Source: Phocaeicola salanitronis DSM 18170 | GTDB lineage: Bacteria; Bacteroidota; Bacteroidia; Bacteroidales; Bacteroidaceae | Reading direction: 5' to 3' | NCBI RefSeq assembly: GCF_000190575.1 | Contig: NC_015164.1 | Location: forward strand, 3,430,501 to 3,494,500 | Length of the DNA stretch: 64,000 nucleotides | Shown: positions 24,115 through 33,473 of the stretch, piece by piece | Position numbering within the stretch: the stretch's first letter is position 1 | How the letters are laid out: every line of letters starts with the position of its first letter | Program-made: the position numbers and the translations under genes | The notes under the pieces: model-generated | What the model was told of the DNA's origin: nothing | The model's input: the letters and a program-made list of their open reading frames with translations, nothing else | Databases searched by the model: none

Positions 24115-25044
24115 TTATTTCTTGTGAGGATTTTCGCGCAGGGTGTAAATCTTCGAGCTCCACGGCGAGTAGCTCCGTTTCACGCGGCTGATGGTCAGGA
24201 TGGTTTCTTCCACGTCGTGGTCGCTTCCCTGCGCTTCATGCAGCGCCATGGCAATGGCGGCTATCACGTCGCCCGGCGCTTCGCCCAGCCGGCGTTCCTT
24301 GGCTTCCTGCTTGTCGGTGATGTTGTGTGCCTTCATGGCGTTGCGCTTGCGCAGCTTGACGGCAATCTTGCCTACTATCCGGAAGCTGATGTACAGCAGG
24401 ATAAGTCCTGTAAACACTACGCACATGGCCGTAATGGTCATGCCGAATCCCGCCGAGTCGTGCTGTTCGAACTTGTCCATCTTCGGATTCCCTTCCAGCG
24501 TCTGGTTGTTCGTGCTGGGAGTGACGTATTTGGTTTCGCTGTCATCCTTCACTTCCCATTCGTCTGATCCGTCGCTTATCCGTGCATACGACTGGTCTGT
24601 CTTCAGGACTCCTGCCGGCACCACGATTTCGTCCAGCAGCTTTTTGCCCGAATCGTACAGCCCTATCCAGTTGTCTTTCGTCTTGCTCAGTACGAAATTG
24701 GTATGGAAAGTGCCTCGGCGCGGTGCTCCGTCTGCCCAGAACAACGCATGCTGGCGCGGGCTGATGGCGGTCAGCACGTCGCCCTTCGGAATGAAATAAG
24801 AGAGGGTGTCGCCCGGCTCGCTGCTTACTTTCAGGTAGCATCCGGCAAGGTTGACACTGTTGTAAGAGGTGTTGAATATTTCCACCCATCCGCTATGCAC
24901 GCCGTAATCGTCCTGAAAGTTTTCCTGGTTGTCTACCAGCACTTCGTTGATGACGATTTTACTCTTGGCTTCCGGCGTGGTGCACGAACAGAATGCTCCC
25001 AGCAGGGCGGATGCGAAAAATATTCCGGCTATATATTTATTCAT
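24115..25044 (-). CDS. mmdD: lamin-tail domain / OadG-type gamma-delta subunit fusion
   Basis: The 309-residue product combines parts not expected in a classical small OadG. Residues 1-22 are a signal or lipoprotein signal (GAFCSC). A lamin-tail-like beta sandwich spans about 30-160 (IVINEVLVDNQ, GWVEIFNTSYNSVNLAGCYL, WIGLYDS). A single transmembrane helix lies at about 203-227 (ITAMCVVFTGLILLYISF). The cytoplasmic tail AAIAMALHEAQG ... YSPWSSKIYTLR is the conserved OadG-family end. It should anchor and organise the decarboxylase complex while showing a domain outside the inner membrane. Confidence 0.88.
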   Translation of the reverse strand: MNKYIAGIFFASALLGAFCSCTTPEAKSKIVINEVLVDNQENFQDDYGVHSGWVEIFNTSYNSVNLAGCYLKVSSEPGDTLSYFIPKGDVLTAISPRQHALFWADGAPRRGTFHTNFVLSKTKDNWIGLYDSGKKLLDEIVVPAGVLKTDQSYARISDGSDEWEVKDDSETKYVTPSTNNQTLEGNPKMDKFEQHDSAGFGMTITAMCVVFTGLILLYISFRIVGKIAVKLRKRNAMKAHNITDKQEAKERRLGEAPGDVIAAIAMALHEAQGSDHDVEETILTISRVKRSYSPWSSKIYTLRENPHKK

Positions 25045-25059
25045 AATTAAACGCGTTTT

Positions 25060-25180
25060 TTTGAGTTTTTAAGTTCTTAAGTTCTTGGGTTCGTAAGTTC
25101 TTGAGTCTTTAAGTTTTTAAGTTTGTAAGTTGAGAAACTCAAGAACTCAAGAACTTAAAAGCTCAAAACTTATAAACTCA
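25060..25180. repeat. AAGTTCTTAAGTTCTTGAG-type inverted repeat
   Basis: Runs of TTTAAGTTTTTGAG-like phrases on the left (25063-25130) oppose GAGAAACTCAAGAACTCAAG and similar on the right. It fills the gap between mmdA and mmdD inside the operon. A shorter form lies at 43590-43620 next to the histidine kinase gene. Confidence 0.6.
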
Positions 25181-25181
25181 T

Positions 25182-26735
25182 TTACAAAGGAATGTTCCCG
25201 TGTTTCTTTGCCGGATTGGTCTGCTTCTTGGTCTGCAATTGCTGCAGGGCACGGATGATGCGGAAACGTGTGTTGCGCGGTTCGATGACATCATCGATAT
25301 ACCCGTACTTCGCCGCATTGTATGGGTTGGCAAACAACTTGGTATATTCGGCTTCCTTCTCTGCCATAAAGGCTTTCGGGTCGGCAGCTTCCTTGGCTTC
25401 CTTGGCATAGAGCACTTCTACGGCTCCTGCGCCTCCCATGACGGCGATTTCGGCAGTAGGCCATGCGTAGTTCATGTCGCCGCGCAGCTGCTTGCAGCTC
25501 ATCACGATGTGCGAGCCTCCGTACGACTTGCGGAGGGTGACGGTCACCTTAGGCACCGTAGCCTCGCCGTATGCATACAGCAGTTTGGCTCCGTGCAGGA
25601 TGACGGCGTTGTATTCTTGTCCGGTACCCGGCAGGAAGCCCGGCACGTCGACCAGTGACACGATGGGGATGTTGAACGCGTCGCAGAAGCGGACGAAGCG
25701 TGCGCCCTTGCGTGAGGAGTTGCAGTCGAGCACGCCTGCAAGGAATTTGGGTTGGTTGGCTACGATGCCCACCGACTGTCCGTTGAAGCGGGCGAAACCG
25801 ATGATGATGTTTTTGGCGAAGTCGCGTTGCACTTCCAGAAACTCGCCGTTGTCGACAATGGCTCCGATTACCTCATACATGTCGTAAGGCTTGTTGGGGC
25901 TGTCGGGGACGATTTCATTTAATGAGTCTTCCAACCGGTCTATCGGGTCGGTACAGTCCACGTAAGGCGGTTCTTCAAGGTTGTTTTGGGGAATGTAGCT
26001 CAGAAGCTTGCGGATGAGGGTCAATCCTTCTTCTTCGGTGGCGGCGGTAAAGTGTGTTACGCCCGAGCGGGTAGAGTGCACGCTGGCGCCTCCTAAAATT
26101 TCCTGAGTCACGTCTTCGCCGGTAACGGTCTTCACCACTTTCGGCCCGGTGAGGAACATGTACGACGTTCCTTCCATCATCAGGGTGAAGTCGGTCAGGG
26201 CAGGAGAGTAAACGGCTCCTCCCGCGCAGGGACCGAAGATGCCGGAGATTTGCGGAACTACGCCGGATGCCAGAATATTGCGCTGGAATATCTCGGCATA
26301 TCCTGCCAGCGCGTTAATGCCTTCCTGGATGCGTGCGCCTCCCGAGTCGTTCAGCCCGATGACGGGTGCGCCCATCTTCATCGCCATATCCATCACCTTG
26401 CAAATCTTTTGCGACATGGTTTCCGACAGCGAGCCTGCCGATACGGTAAAGTCTTGTGCAAAGACATACACCAACCGTCCCTCGATGGTTCCGTATCCGG
26501 TTACTACGCCGTCGCCCAGGTATTGTTTCTTGTCCATGCCGAAGTTGGTGCAACGGTGTTTCACGAACATGTCCATTTCTTCGAAGCTGCCTTCGTCGAG
26601 CAGCATGGAGATGCGTTCGCGTGCTGTATATTTCCCTTTCGCGTGTTGTTTCTCAATCGCTTTCTCGCCGCCTCCCAAACGGGCTTGGGCACGCAGCTCG
26701 ATCAGTTCTTTTACTTTTTCAAGTTGGTTACTCAT
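25182..26735 (-). CDS. mmdA: methylmalonyl-CoA decarboxylase / acyl-CoA carboxylase carboxyltransferase subunit
   Basis: A 517-residue crotonase-fold carboxyltransferase. Seen are [38 protein letters not shown] and [16 protein letters not shown] (acyl-CoA site), [13 protein letters not shown] (biotin site), and [16 protein letters not shown]. The family covers propionyl-CoA carboxylase and methylmalonyl-CoA decarboxylase alpha subunits. Genes for a Na+-pump beta subunit and the epimerase on either side favour methylmalonyl-CoA decarboxylation to propionyl-CoA, the last energy-yielding step of the succinate-propionate pathway. Confidence 0.93.
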   Translation of the reverse strand: MSNQLEKVKELIELRAQARLGGGEKAIEKQHAKGKYTARERISMLLDEGSFEEMDMFVKHRCTNFGMDKKQYLGDGVVTGYGTIEGRLVYVFAQDFTVSAGSLSETMSQKICKVMDMAMKMGAPVIGLNDSGGARIQEGINALAGYAEIFQRNILASGVVPQISGIFGPCAGGAVYSPALTDFTLMMEGTSYMFLTGPKVVKTVTGEDVTQEILGGASVHSTRSGVTHFTAATEEEGLTLIRKLLSYIPQNNLEEPPYVDCTDPIDRLEDSLNEIVPDSPNKPYDMYEVIGAIVDNGEFLEVQRDFAKNIIIGFARFNGQSVGIVANQPKFLAGVLDCNSSRKGARFVRFCDAFNIPIVSLVDVPGFLPGTGQEYNAVILHGAKLLYAYGEATVPKVTVTLRKSYGGSHIVMSCKQLRGDMNYAWPTAEIAVMGGAGAVEVLYAKEAKEAADPKAFMAEKEAEYTKLFANPYNAAKYGYIDDVIEPRNTRFRIIRALQQLQTKKQTNPAKKHGNIPL

Positions 26736-26753
26736 GGCATTAAGTTTAAATGG

Positions 26754-27158
26754 TTATTTTTCACACAATTCAGTCAGTACACCCATCGTCGATTTAGGAT
26801 GCAGGAAAGCAATCTGCAGGTTTTCCGCCCCTTTGCGCGGAGCCTTGTCAATCAGGCGTATGCCCGCTCCCTCGGCTTCTGCCAAGGCGTTTGCCACTCC
26901 GTCTTCGATGGCGAAGGCGAGGTGATGGATGCCCATGCCTCGCTTTTCAATGAAACTGGCGATGGTACTGTCCGGACTGGTCGGTTCCAACAATTCGATT
27001 TTGGTGTCTCCGCATTTCAGGAAAGCGGTCTTTACTTTTTGGTCTTCTACAGTCTCTATGTTGTAGCAGGTCAGTCCGAGAACTTTTTCGTAATACGGAA
27101 GGGCTTCTTCGATGCTCTTTACGGCAATGCCCAAGTGTTCGATGTGAGAAATTTTCAT
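26754..27158 (-). CDS. mce: methylmalonyl-CoA epimerase
   Basis: A 134-residue glyoxalase/VOC-fold protein that interconverts the (R) and (S) forms of methylmalonyl-CoA. Metal ligands are visible as His in ISHIEHLGIAVKS, Glu in TKIELLEPT, and His in GIHHLAFAIED. The C-terminus ELCEK is usual for the family. It is the first gene of the decarboxylase operon, 18 bases before mmdA, which places it between methylmalonyl-CoA mutase (not in the window) and MmdA. Confidence 0.95.
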   Translation of the reverse strand: MKISHIEHLGIAVKSIEEALPYYEKVLGLTCYNIETVEDQKVKTAFLKCGDTKIELLEPTSPDSTIASFIEKRGMGIHHLAFAIEDGVANALAEAEGAGIRLIDKAPRKGAENLQIAFLHPKSTMGVLTELCEK

Positions 27159-27355
27159 ACTTGTTGTTTTTTATAGGGTATTAAATACTAAAGTCGTTCG
27201 TAATAACTGCACAAAGAAAAGAAAAATGTGCGAAATACGAAATTTTTCTTCGATTTATTTTAAAGAGAAGGCGTGAGATTGTTTCTGCCGTGCGGGTTGT
27301 TGCGTAGCTGGGATAAAATGCTTACTTTTGTGGTATATCTGTAAACGCAATGTGT

Positions 27356-28915
27356 ATGAAACCCATAGAACGAAGAAAATACCCGTATGGCATTCAGGTG
27401 TTTTCGATAATCCGGAAAGAGAATTATCTGTATGTCGACAAGACGGAATACGTCTACCGCATGACGCATTCCGACAACAGATACATGTTTCTGAACCGTC
27501 CGCGCCGTTTCGGCAAGTCGTTGCTTACCGATACGCTGCACTGTTATTTCGAAGGTCGCAAGGAGCTGTTCGAGGGGCTTGCCATCGAACGGCTGGAAAC
27601 GGAATGGACCTCGTATCCGGTGCTGCACTTCGATATGAGTACGGCAAAGAACTTGAGCAAGGAAGGATTGGAAAGGGAATTAGACAGGAAATTGTTCGCT
27701 TATGAGAAAATCTATGGACGGGAAGAAAAAGACATAGAAATCAATCAACGCCTGCAAGGGCTGATAGAACGCGCTTTTCAACAGACGGGTAAGGGAGTGG
27801 TGATTTTGATTGACGAATACGACGCCCCTCTGCTGGATGTCATGCACGAAGACGAGAATCTGCCTGTGTTGCGCAATGTGATGCGCAATTTCTACAGTCC
27901 GCTGAAGGCGTGCGGGCAGTATTTGCGTTATGTGTTCCTGACAGGCATCACCAAGTTCTCGCAGCTTAGCATCTTCAGTGAGCTGAACAACATAGAGAAT
28001 ATCAGCATGGATACGTCTTATGCCGCCGTGTGCGGCATTACGGAAGAAGAGATGCGCACACAGATGGACGCCGATACCGTATGGCTGGCAGAACGGATGG
28101 GGACCACCAAGGAGGATGCTTTGCAGCAGTTGAAGACCTATTACGACGGCTATCATTTCGCCTGGCCCTCGCCCGATGTGTACAATCCGTTCAGCCTGAT
28201 GGCGGCGTTCAGCAAAGGGAAGATAGAATCTTACTGGTTCGGGAGCGGCACTCCGACGTACTTGATTGAGATGCTGGACAAATACCAGGTGATTCCGCAG
28301 GAGATAAGCGGGCGGAAGTGTGAAGCAAGCGATTTTGATGCCCCTACCGAGCGCATGACCGATATCACTCCGCTTTTCTACCAGAGCGGCTACCTGACCA
28401 TCAAGAACTATTCGGCTTTCTCCGGCCTGTATCTGCTGGATATCCCGAACCGGGAGGTGCGCATCGGGCTGATGAGAAGCTTGCTGCCTAACTACGTGCG
28501 CCGTCCTGCCGAGCTGAATACGCTGGTGGGCGAAATGGCGGAATGCATCCATTTCGGAGACATGGACGGGGCTTTGCGCCTGATGCAGACGGTGCTTTCC
28601 ACCGTGCCTTATTGCGAGAACACGCGTTACGAGGGGCATTATCAGCAGATGCTTTACCTGATATTCACCTTGCTGGGCAGTTTTGCGGATGTGGAGGTCC
28701 GTACGCCGCAGGGCAGGGTAGACGTGGTGATGCGCACGCACGACACCTTATATATAATAGAGGTGAAACTCGATAAGGATGCCGGTGAGGCGATGAGGCA
28801 AATCGACCTGAAGCAATACCCCGAACGCTTCGCTCTTTGCGGGCTTCCGGTAGTGAAAGTGGGCGTCAGCTTCGACAGCGGACGGCATACATTGTCCGGC
28901 TGGGTCATCGAATGA
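27356..28915 (+). CDS. AAA-ATPase-like / PD-(D/E)XK nuclease domain protein
   Basis: A 519-residue protein of the family abundant in Bacteroidales. The N-terminal AAA-ATPase-like domain (PF09820 type) has the Walker-A variant NRPRRFGKSLLTDTL and Walker B GVVILIDEYDAPLLD. The C-terminal PD-(D/E)XK nuclease-like domain (PF08011 type) has QGRVDVVMRTHDTLYIIEVK, with D, E and K in catalytic spacing. The role is unknown; DNA transactions or defence have been suggested for such proteins. It stands alone behind a TACTTTTG promoter box (27323-27330). Confidence 0.85.
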   Translation: MKPIERRKYPYGIQVFSIIRKENYLYVDKTEYVYRMTHSDNRYMFLNRPRRFGKSLLTDTLHCYFEGRKELFEGLAIERLETEWTSYPVLHFDMSTAKNLSKEGLERELDRKLFAYEKIYGREEKDIEINQRLQGLIERAFQQTGKGVVILIDEYDAPLLDVMHEDENLPVLRNVMRNFYSPLKACGQYLRYVFLTGITKFSQLSIFSELNNIENISMDTSYAAVCGITEEEMRTQMDADTVWLAERMGTTKEDALQQLKTYYDGYHFAWPSPDVYNPFSLMAAFSKGKIESYWFGSGTPTYLIEMLDKYQVIPQEISGRKCEASDFDAPTERMTDITPLFYQSGYLTIKNYSAFSGLYLLDIPNREVRIGLMRSLLPNYVRRPAELNTLVGEMAECIHFGDMDGALRLMQTVLSTVPYCENTRYEGHYQQMLYLIFTLLGSFADVEVRTPQGRVDVVMRTHDTLYIIEVKLDKDAGEAMRQIDLKQYPERFALCGLPVVKVGVSFDSGRHTLSGWVIE

Positions 28916-29142
28916 AAACGCCGGAAGATATAAAATGAAAAAAATATCACCGGACATTGAACAAAACGCCTCGGCGGTTGTTCTCCTTAATGCAAGCAAG
29001 AGCGTGCTTGCTTGTTTCATTAGCAACTAAAACGTATTTATATCTCTATCAATCGTGGGGAAGCGTCCTCACACACACATTTTACTTATATTAGTAATCT
29101 ATGTTATAATCGGCTCGCAGGGATGCGCGCCGATTTTTTTTG
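28916..29142 (+). ncRNA. gene-free stretch ending in a strong terminator; possible small RNA or long 3' UTR
   Basis: No open frame fits. GCAAGCA/TGCTTGC form a hairpin around 28992-29011. A GGGGAAGCGTCCTCACAC segment follows. A rho-independent terminator closes the stretch (AATCGGC ... GCCGATT, then eight T, 29108-29142, plus strand). The distance of about 190 bases from the ATPase gene leaves room for a small RNA with its own promoter, but no clear promoter box was found. It matches no RNA family I can name. Confidence 0.35.
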
Positions 29143-29194
29143 GTGCAGTTGGTTCGTTACGGCGTGACGCAAAGACTCTGTGGTGAAACACATG

Positions 29195-30169
29195 TTATAT
29201 ATAGAAATAAATCAGCAGCCTGTTCAGCCATTTCCAGCGGATGCGGAACCAGCGGCGGGTGCTCAACTGCCTGCCTCCGAAACGGAGGATGAAATCGCGG
29301 TAGGTATATTTTTTGAACGGAATGCCTGCTTCGATGAATTCGAAATGCCGGTAGCCTTGCTGGCGGGCGTAGGTCATGGCATTCCATACGGCAAGCACAC
29401 CCGGGTAGAGGAGGGGGTAGGTTTTGCTCATGCCTGCCGAGAAAAGCAGGTAGGCCGTTTCTTGCGAGAACAGGCATACCGAGCCGCCGATGACTTTGTC
29501 CTTGTAGCGGACGAGGAAGATTTGCCCTACTTCCCGTTCGGAGGGTTGTTTCAGCAAGGCGATGAAAAAGCGCAGGTCGGGAAGGTGGCGGTGTATTTTT
29601 GCCGCGTAATATTTCCTCAGAAGGCCGAAGAAGGATTCGATGTCTTCCTGCGTCCGTGCAATCTCCATTGTGGCGCCGTTTTTCAGCCCTCGGGCGATTT
29701 GTCTTTTGCGTGACGCGCTGATCCATTTGTCGAGGGTCTGGTGGTGGAGGGAGTTGCGCACCCGGAGCCAGCGGACGGGGAAGAATCCGTTCTGCCGGAA
29801 ATAGCGGTAGCCGAAAAGAGGCTCTTCCAGGTTCCTGAATTCCAGGAAGAAAGACTGCTCCTGAAACTTTACCGTAAAGTAGGAGAGGAATTCCCCGAAG
29901 ATTTCATCGGCTTTGCGCGGGGTGTTGAAATATTCGCCGGTGCCGTATGCGTATGTCTTTTTCCGAAGTCCGGTAAGCCGTGCGTTGCGGCGCGTGATGC
30001 AAAGCAGCTTCCCGATGGGAAGCTCGTTTTCCCATGCCACCAGCAAGGTCGGGCGGTAGCCGGGAGTTTGTTCCAGTACCCGGAACAATTCGGTAGAATG
30101 AAAGATATTCGTTCCCGGAAGAACCGGAATATCTTTCGAGCGGTCGTATGTGCATATTCGGATAGCCAT
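29195..30169 (-). CDS. FemAB/GNAT-like peptidoglycan-bridge-type acyltransferase
   Basis: A 324-residue protein of the FemAB-related double-GNAT group. ICTYDRSKDIPVLPGTNIFHSTELFRV opens the first half. The second shows YAAKIHRHLPDLRFF, KDKVIGGSVCLFSQETAYLLF and NAMTYARQQGYRHFEFIEAG, typical of the acyl-acceptor region. Related proteins add amino acids to peptidoglycan or acylate cell-surface compounds. Substrate unknown. It is a single gene on the minus strand. Confidence 0.75.
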   Translation of the reverse strand: MAIRICTYDRSKDIPVLPGTNIFHSTELFRVLEQTPGYRPTLLVAWENELPIGKLLCITRRNARLTGLRKKTYAYGTGEYFNTPRKADEIFGEFLSYFTVKFQEQSFFLEFRNLEEPLFGYRYFRQNGFFPVRWLRVRNSLHHQTLDKWISASRKRQIARGLKNGATMEIARTQEDIESFFGLLRKYYAAKIHRHLPDLRFFIALLKQPSEREVGQIFLVRYKDKVIGGSVCLFSQETAYLLFSAGMSKTYPLLYPGVLAVWNAMTYARQQGYRHFEFIEAGIPFKKYTYRDFILRFGGRQLSTRRWFRIRWKWLNRLLIYFYI

Positions 30170-30235
30170 AGCAATGCAAAGATAAAACTTTTTTTAAATT
30201 TACGATTTTACGGTTTGCTATTATTGAACACATAG

Positions 30236-30395
30236 GTTTGGACACAGAGGCACAGAGACACAGAGATACGGAGAAATAAACATTCCTTATGTCACGCCGT
30301 GACGACAATTGCCATGTAGGGGGCGTATTGCATACGCCCTGAAAACATCACGTGGATTAGTTGATGCATTCGGGCGTATGCGATACGCCCCTACA
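30236..30395. repeat. ACACAGAGGCACAGAG half repeat and a family B hairpin
   Basis: A one-sided GGACACAGAGGCACAGAGAC run (30239 on) is followed by a TCACGCCGTGAC palindrome (30290-30302). A complete family B hairpin (30315-30395) comes next, with loop CGTGGATTAGTTGATGCATT. The stretch 30396-30525, before the nitroreductase promoter, shows nothing recognisable apart from a few GC-rich short repeats. Confidence 0.75.
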
Positions 30396-30525
30396 TAGGA
30401 TGTTTGCGTTCCATTCTGTTATTTTTATTGCGGCTGCCCTTGTCTTCCGTCGCGGGCGTCCGTGTTTCCCCGCATGAATGGAGGAGTTGCCGGTTGCGGG
30501 CGGTGTGACAATTGTTCTCGTAAAA

Positions 30526-30557
30526 TTTGACCTTTCCAGTTTTTACGAGTATCTTTG
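30526..30557 (+). promoter_or_regulatory. sigma-ABfr promoter of the nitroreductase cluster
   Basis: TTTG (30526-30529), 20 bases, then TATCTTTG (30550-30557): a full match to the Bacteroides primary-sigma consensus, 22 bases before the ATG of the nitroreductase gene. Confidence 0.75.
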
Positions 30558-30579
30558 TCCGGATAAATAATAAGGGTTT

Positions 30580-31116
30580 ATGGAAAATTTCAGTGATTTG
30601 ATAAAGAGGCGGCGCAGCATGCGCAAGTTTACCGGAGAAGAACTGACGCAGGACGAAGTGGTGGCTTTGTTGCGGGCAGCCTTGATGTCCCCTTCTTCCA
30701 AGCGGAGCAACTGCTGGCAGTTTGTCGTGGTCGACGAGAAGCATACGCTTGAGCTGTTGTCGAAATGCAAGGCTTCGGGAGCCGATTTCCTGAAAGACGC
30801 TCCGCTTGCCATTGTCGTGCTGGCAGATCCGTTGGCAAGCGATGTGTGGATAGAAGATGCTTCGGTGGCGTCTCTCATGATTCAGCTTCAGGCAGAGGAT
30901 TTGGGGCTGGGGAGTTGCTGGATTCAGGTACGCGAGCGTTATACCGCTGCGGGGATGCCTGCCGGCGAATACGTACAGGGTGTATTGGACATCCCTTTGC
31001 AGCTTCAGGTGCTTTCCATCATTGCCATAGGGCATAAAGGCATGGAGCGGAAACCGTTCGATGAAAGCAAGCTGCTGTGGGAGAAAGTCCACCTTAATAA
31101 ATACAAGGGAGAATGA
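30580..31116 (+). CDS. nitroreductase-family FMN oxidoreductase
   Basis: A 178-residue FMN protein. The N-terminal FMN-phosphate motif is IKRRRSMRKFTGEELTQDEV; SPSSKRSNCWQFVVVD and IQLQAEDLGLGSCWIQVRER follow, with IIAIGHKG near the end. Such enzymes reduce nitro compounds or quinones with NAD(P)H; the true substrate is unknown. It is the first of a co-directional set of five genes and its stop overlaps the next start (ATGA). Confidence 0.88.
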   Translation: MENFSDLIKRRRSMRKFTGEELTQDEVVALLRAALMSPSSKRSNCWQFVVVDEKHTLELLSKCKASGADFLKDAPLAIVVLADPLASDVWIEDASVASLMIQLQAEDLGLGSCWIQVRERYTAAGMPAGEYVQGVLDIPLQLQVLSIIAIGHKGMERKPFDESKLLWEKVHLNKYKGE

Positions 31117-31445
31117 CGGCAAAGGCTTCGAATCACAAAGACACCTACCGGGCTGTGGCGGTGTTCCTGGCTCTTATGGGCATCTTGTATTTGGCAGACC
31201 GCCTGATTGGCTTTGCCTCGCACGGCTTGCCGTGGGTGATGCAGAAAGACACGATGCTGCTCTATGCGGCGGTGATTTTCCTATGGTTCAAGTCGGACAA
31301 GTCGGTAGGACTCGTTTTGGCAGGCATCTGGCTGATACAGAATATCGGGCTGGTGGTTTCCTTGCTGGGGCAGATGTCGGGCTATCTGCTTCCGGCGGCA
31401 TTGCTCCTGATAGGCATCCTGCTCTATTGGCTTTCCTCACGGTAA
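31113..31445 (+). CDS. small membrane protein of unknown function
   Basis: This 110-residue product has three to four hydrophobic helices (VAVFLALMGILYLADRLIG, LLYAAVIFLWF, LVLAGIWLIQNIGLVVSLLG, LLPAALLLIGILLYWLSS) and no recognisable motif. It overlaps the nitroreductase gene by four bases and precedes the DUF2520 gene by 14, so it belongs to the same transcript. Related small proteins occur in this position in Bacteroidales; no function is assigned. Confidence 0.7.
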   Translation: MTAKASNHKDTYRAVAVFLALMGILYLADRLIGFASHGLPWVMQKDTMLLYAAVIFLWFKSDKSVGLVLAGIWLIQNIGLVVSLLGQMSGYLLPAALLLIGILLYWLSSR

Positions 31446-31459
31446 ATGAAGAATGAAAA

Positions 31460-32281
31460 ATGAAGAATGAAGAATCATTGTCAATTGAAAAAATAGTATT
31501 AGTGGGTGCCGGAAACGTGGCGACCCACTTGGGGACGGCTTTGTGTGATGCCGGATATGCCGTGGTTCAGGTGTTCAGCCGCACCGGGGAGTCTGCCTCG
31601 GCATTGGCGGAGAAACTGGGATGCCCCTATACGACGGACATCAGCCGGATAGTGCCGGATGCCGGGCTTTACATCGTATCTGTCAAAGATTCGGTATTGG
31701 CAGAAGTGGTTCCGCCTTTGGTGCGCCGCAATCCGGAAGCCTTGTTCGTGCATACGGCAGGAAGCATGCCGATGGATGTATGGAAGGGTGAAGCCCACCG
31801 TTACGGGGTGCTTTATCCGATGCAGACCTTCAGCAAGGGCAGGGCGGTAGACTTTACGGCTGTTCCTTTCTTTATCGAAGGTTCGGGCGAAGAAGAGGCC
31901 GGAGCGTTAAGGGCGCTGGCGGAGCGGATAGGCGGGCACGCCTACGAAGCTACGTCCGAGCAACGCCGGTATCTGCACATTGCGGCGGTGTTCGCCTGCA
32001 ATTTCACCAATCACATGTATGCCTTGGCACATCGCCTGCTGGCTGCCCACGGCTTGCCTTTCGAGGCTATGCTGCCATTGATTGACGAAACGGCACGGAA
32101 GGTGCACGAATTGCCTCCGGCGGAAGCGCAGACCGGTCCGGCACGGCGGTATGACGGGAACGTCATCGGAAAGCACCTGGAAATGCTTGCCGGCGAACCG
32201 CGTCTGGCAGAGCTGTATGAGAAGATCAGCCGGAGCATTCATGAGGAGGACAAGTCTCAATTAATTCACAAACTCAAATGA
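31460..32281 (+). CDS. Rossmann-like / DUF2520 protein
   Basis: A 273-residue protein with an N-terminal NADP-type Rossmann domain ([20 protein letters not shown]). A C-terminal helical DUF2520 domain follows ([32 protein letters not shown]). The arrangement is that of pyrroline-5-carboxylate-reductase-like dehydrogenases, but no substrate is known. The first codons (MKNEESLSI) are read from an AATGAAGAATGAAGAA-type repeat, so the native start could be a little further in. It overlaps kdsC by four bases. Confidence 0.82.
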   Translation: MKNEESLSIEKIVLVGAGNVATHLGTALCDAGYAVVQVFSRTGESASALAEKLGCPYTTDISRIVPDAGLYIVSVKDSVLAEVVPPLVRRNPEALFVHTAGSMPMDVWKGEAHRYGVLYPMQTFSKGRAVDFTAVPFFIEGSGEEEAGALRALAERIGGHAYEATSEQRRYLHIAAVFACNFTNHMYALAHRLLAAHGLPFEAMLPLIDETARKVHELPPAEAQTGPARRYDGNVIGKHLEMLAGEPRLAELYEKISRSIHEEDKSQLIHKLK

Positions 32282-32796
32282 TAAATTACGATTTGACAAA
32301 GATAAGGGCAATGGCATTCGATGTCGACGGGGTATTGAGTGCGGAAACTGTTCCGATGGATGCGAAAGGGGAGCCTATGCGGACCCTGAATATTAAGGAC
32401 GGATACGCCCTTCAGTTTGCCGTGAAATGCGGCTTGCACGTCGCTATCATTACCGGCGGGCGTTCGGAAGCCATCCGGAAGCGCTACGAGGCGTTGGGCG
32501 TGAAAGACATTTACATAGGTGCGTCTGTCAAGACGAACGAGTTTGCCGACTGGCTTTCCCGGCGCAGCCTGAAGCCGGAGGAGGTGCTGTATATGGGCGA
32601 CGATATCCCCGATTATGACGTGCTGCGTCTGGCGGGCCTGTCTTGTTGTCCAGCCGATGCCGCTCCCGAAATCAAGGCGGTGTGCCGGTACATTTCCCAC
32701 CGGAACGGGGGATGCGGATGCGGGCGCGATGTGATAGAGCAGGTCTTGCGGGCGCAAGGCAAGTGGATGTCGCACGCTGATGCGTTCGGATGGTGA
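32278..32796 (+). CDS. kdsC: 3-deoxy-D-manno-octulosonate 8-phosphate phosphatase (KdsC type, HAD-III)
   Basis: A 172-residue HAD phosphatase without a cap domain. Motif I is AFDVDGVLS (D15, D17), motif [10 protein letters not shown], motif [13 protein letters not shown] (D108, D109). It removes phosphate from KDO-8-P in lipopolysaccharide core synthesis. In other KdsC proteins the C-terminal loop reads GGxGAxRE and reaches into the neighbouring active site. Here it reads NGGCGCGRD (143-151), with two cysteines. Four-base overlap with the preceding gene. Confidence 0.88.
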   Translation: MINYDLTKIRAMAFDVDGVLSAETVPMDAKGEPMRTLNIKDGYALQFAVKCGLHVAIITGGRSEAIRKRYEALGVKDIYIGASVKTNEFADWLSRRSLKPEEVLYMGDDIPDYDVLRLAGLSCCPADAAPEIKAVCRYISHRNGGCGCGRDVIEQVLRAQGKWMSHADAFGW

Positions 32797-32808
32797 ATTT
32801 CTTTGTTC

Positions 32809-32863
32809 GCCACAGAGGGCACAAAGGCGCACAGAGGCTTTAAAATCTTTCCTCTGTGGTGAG
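32809..32863. repeat. CCACAGAGGGCACA-type hairpin
   Basis: GCCACAGAGGGCACAAAGG followed by GCACAGAGGC opposes CTTTCCTCTGTGGTGAG. It lies between kdsC and maf on one presumed transcript. Confidence 0.6.
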
Positions 32864-32888
32864 TTTTTTTCATAAGTAAATAAAATAT

Positions 32889-33473
32889 ATGGTGTTAGAG
32901 AATTTGCAGAAATACAAGGTGAAGCTTGCTTCCAATTCGCTCCGGCGCAGGGAATTGCTTTCGGGGCTGGGCATTGCGTATGAGGTTAAAGTGTTGCCGG
33001 GCATTGACGAGACATACCCGGATACGTTGAGCGGGGAGGAGATTCCGGTGTACATCGCCCGTGAGAAGGCGGACGCATACCGCAAGGACATGGAAGCGGA
33101 CGAGTTGATTATTACGGCGGATACCATTGTTTTCGTCGACGGGGAAGTGTTGGGAAAGCCGGCAGACGAAGAAGATGCGTGCCGGATGCTCCGCAAGCTG
33201 TCGGGGCGGACGCATCAGGTCATTACAGGGGTATGCCTGACTACGGTTGACTTCCAGAAGGCGTTCGCAGCGGTGACGGATGTGACGTTCGCGGCGCTGG
33301 GCGAGGACGAAATCTGGTATTATGTCTCCCGTTACCGTCCGTTTGACAAGGCGGGCGCCTACGGGGTGCAGGAATGGATTGGGTATGTGGGTGTCACCGG
33401 CATGCAAGGCTCGTTTTATAATGTGATGGGGCTTCCCGTGCAGCGGCTTTACCAGGAACTCAAGGCGTTATAG
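32889..33473 (+). CDS. maf: Maf-family nucleoside triphosphate pyrophosphatase
   Basis: A 194-residue Maf/Ham1-like protein that hydrolyses non-canonical or pyrimidine NTPs (dTTP/UTP in the YhdE subgroup). Seen are KLASNSLRRRELLSGLGI, ITADTIVFVDGEVLGKP, and GAYGVQEWIGYVGVTGMQGS with FYNVMGLPV. Complete length for the family. It is the last gene of the nitroreductase-kdsC-maf set. Confidence 0.92.
   Translation: MVLENLQKYKVKLASNSLRRRELLSGLGIAYEVKVLPGIDETYPDTLSGEEIPVYIAREKADAYRKDMEADELIITADTIVFVDGEVLGKPADEEDACRMLRKLSGRTHQVITGVCLTTVDFQKAFAAVTDVTFAALGEDEIWYYVSRYRPFDKAGAYGVQEWIGYVGVTGMQGSFYNVMGLPVQRLYQELKAL

Noticed and set aside
27356..28915. The ATPase/nuclease gene as part of a multi-gene defence island
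   Set aside because: It is flanked by metabolic and envelope genes, has no partner genes, and belongs to a family present in many copies in Bacteroidales. No system can be claimed.
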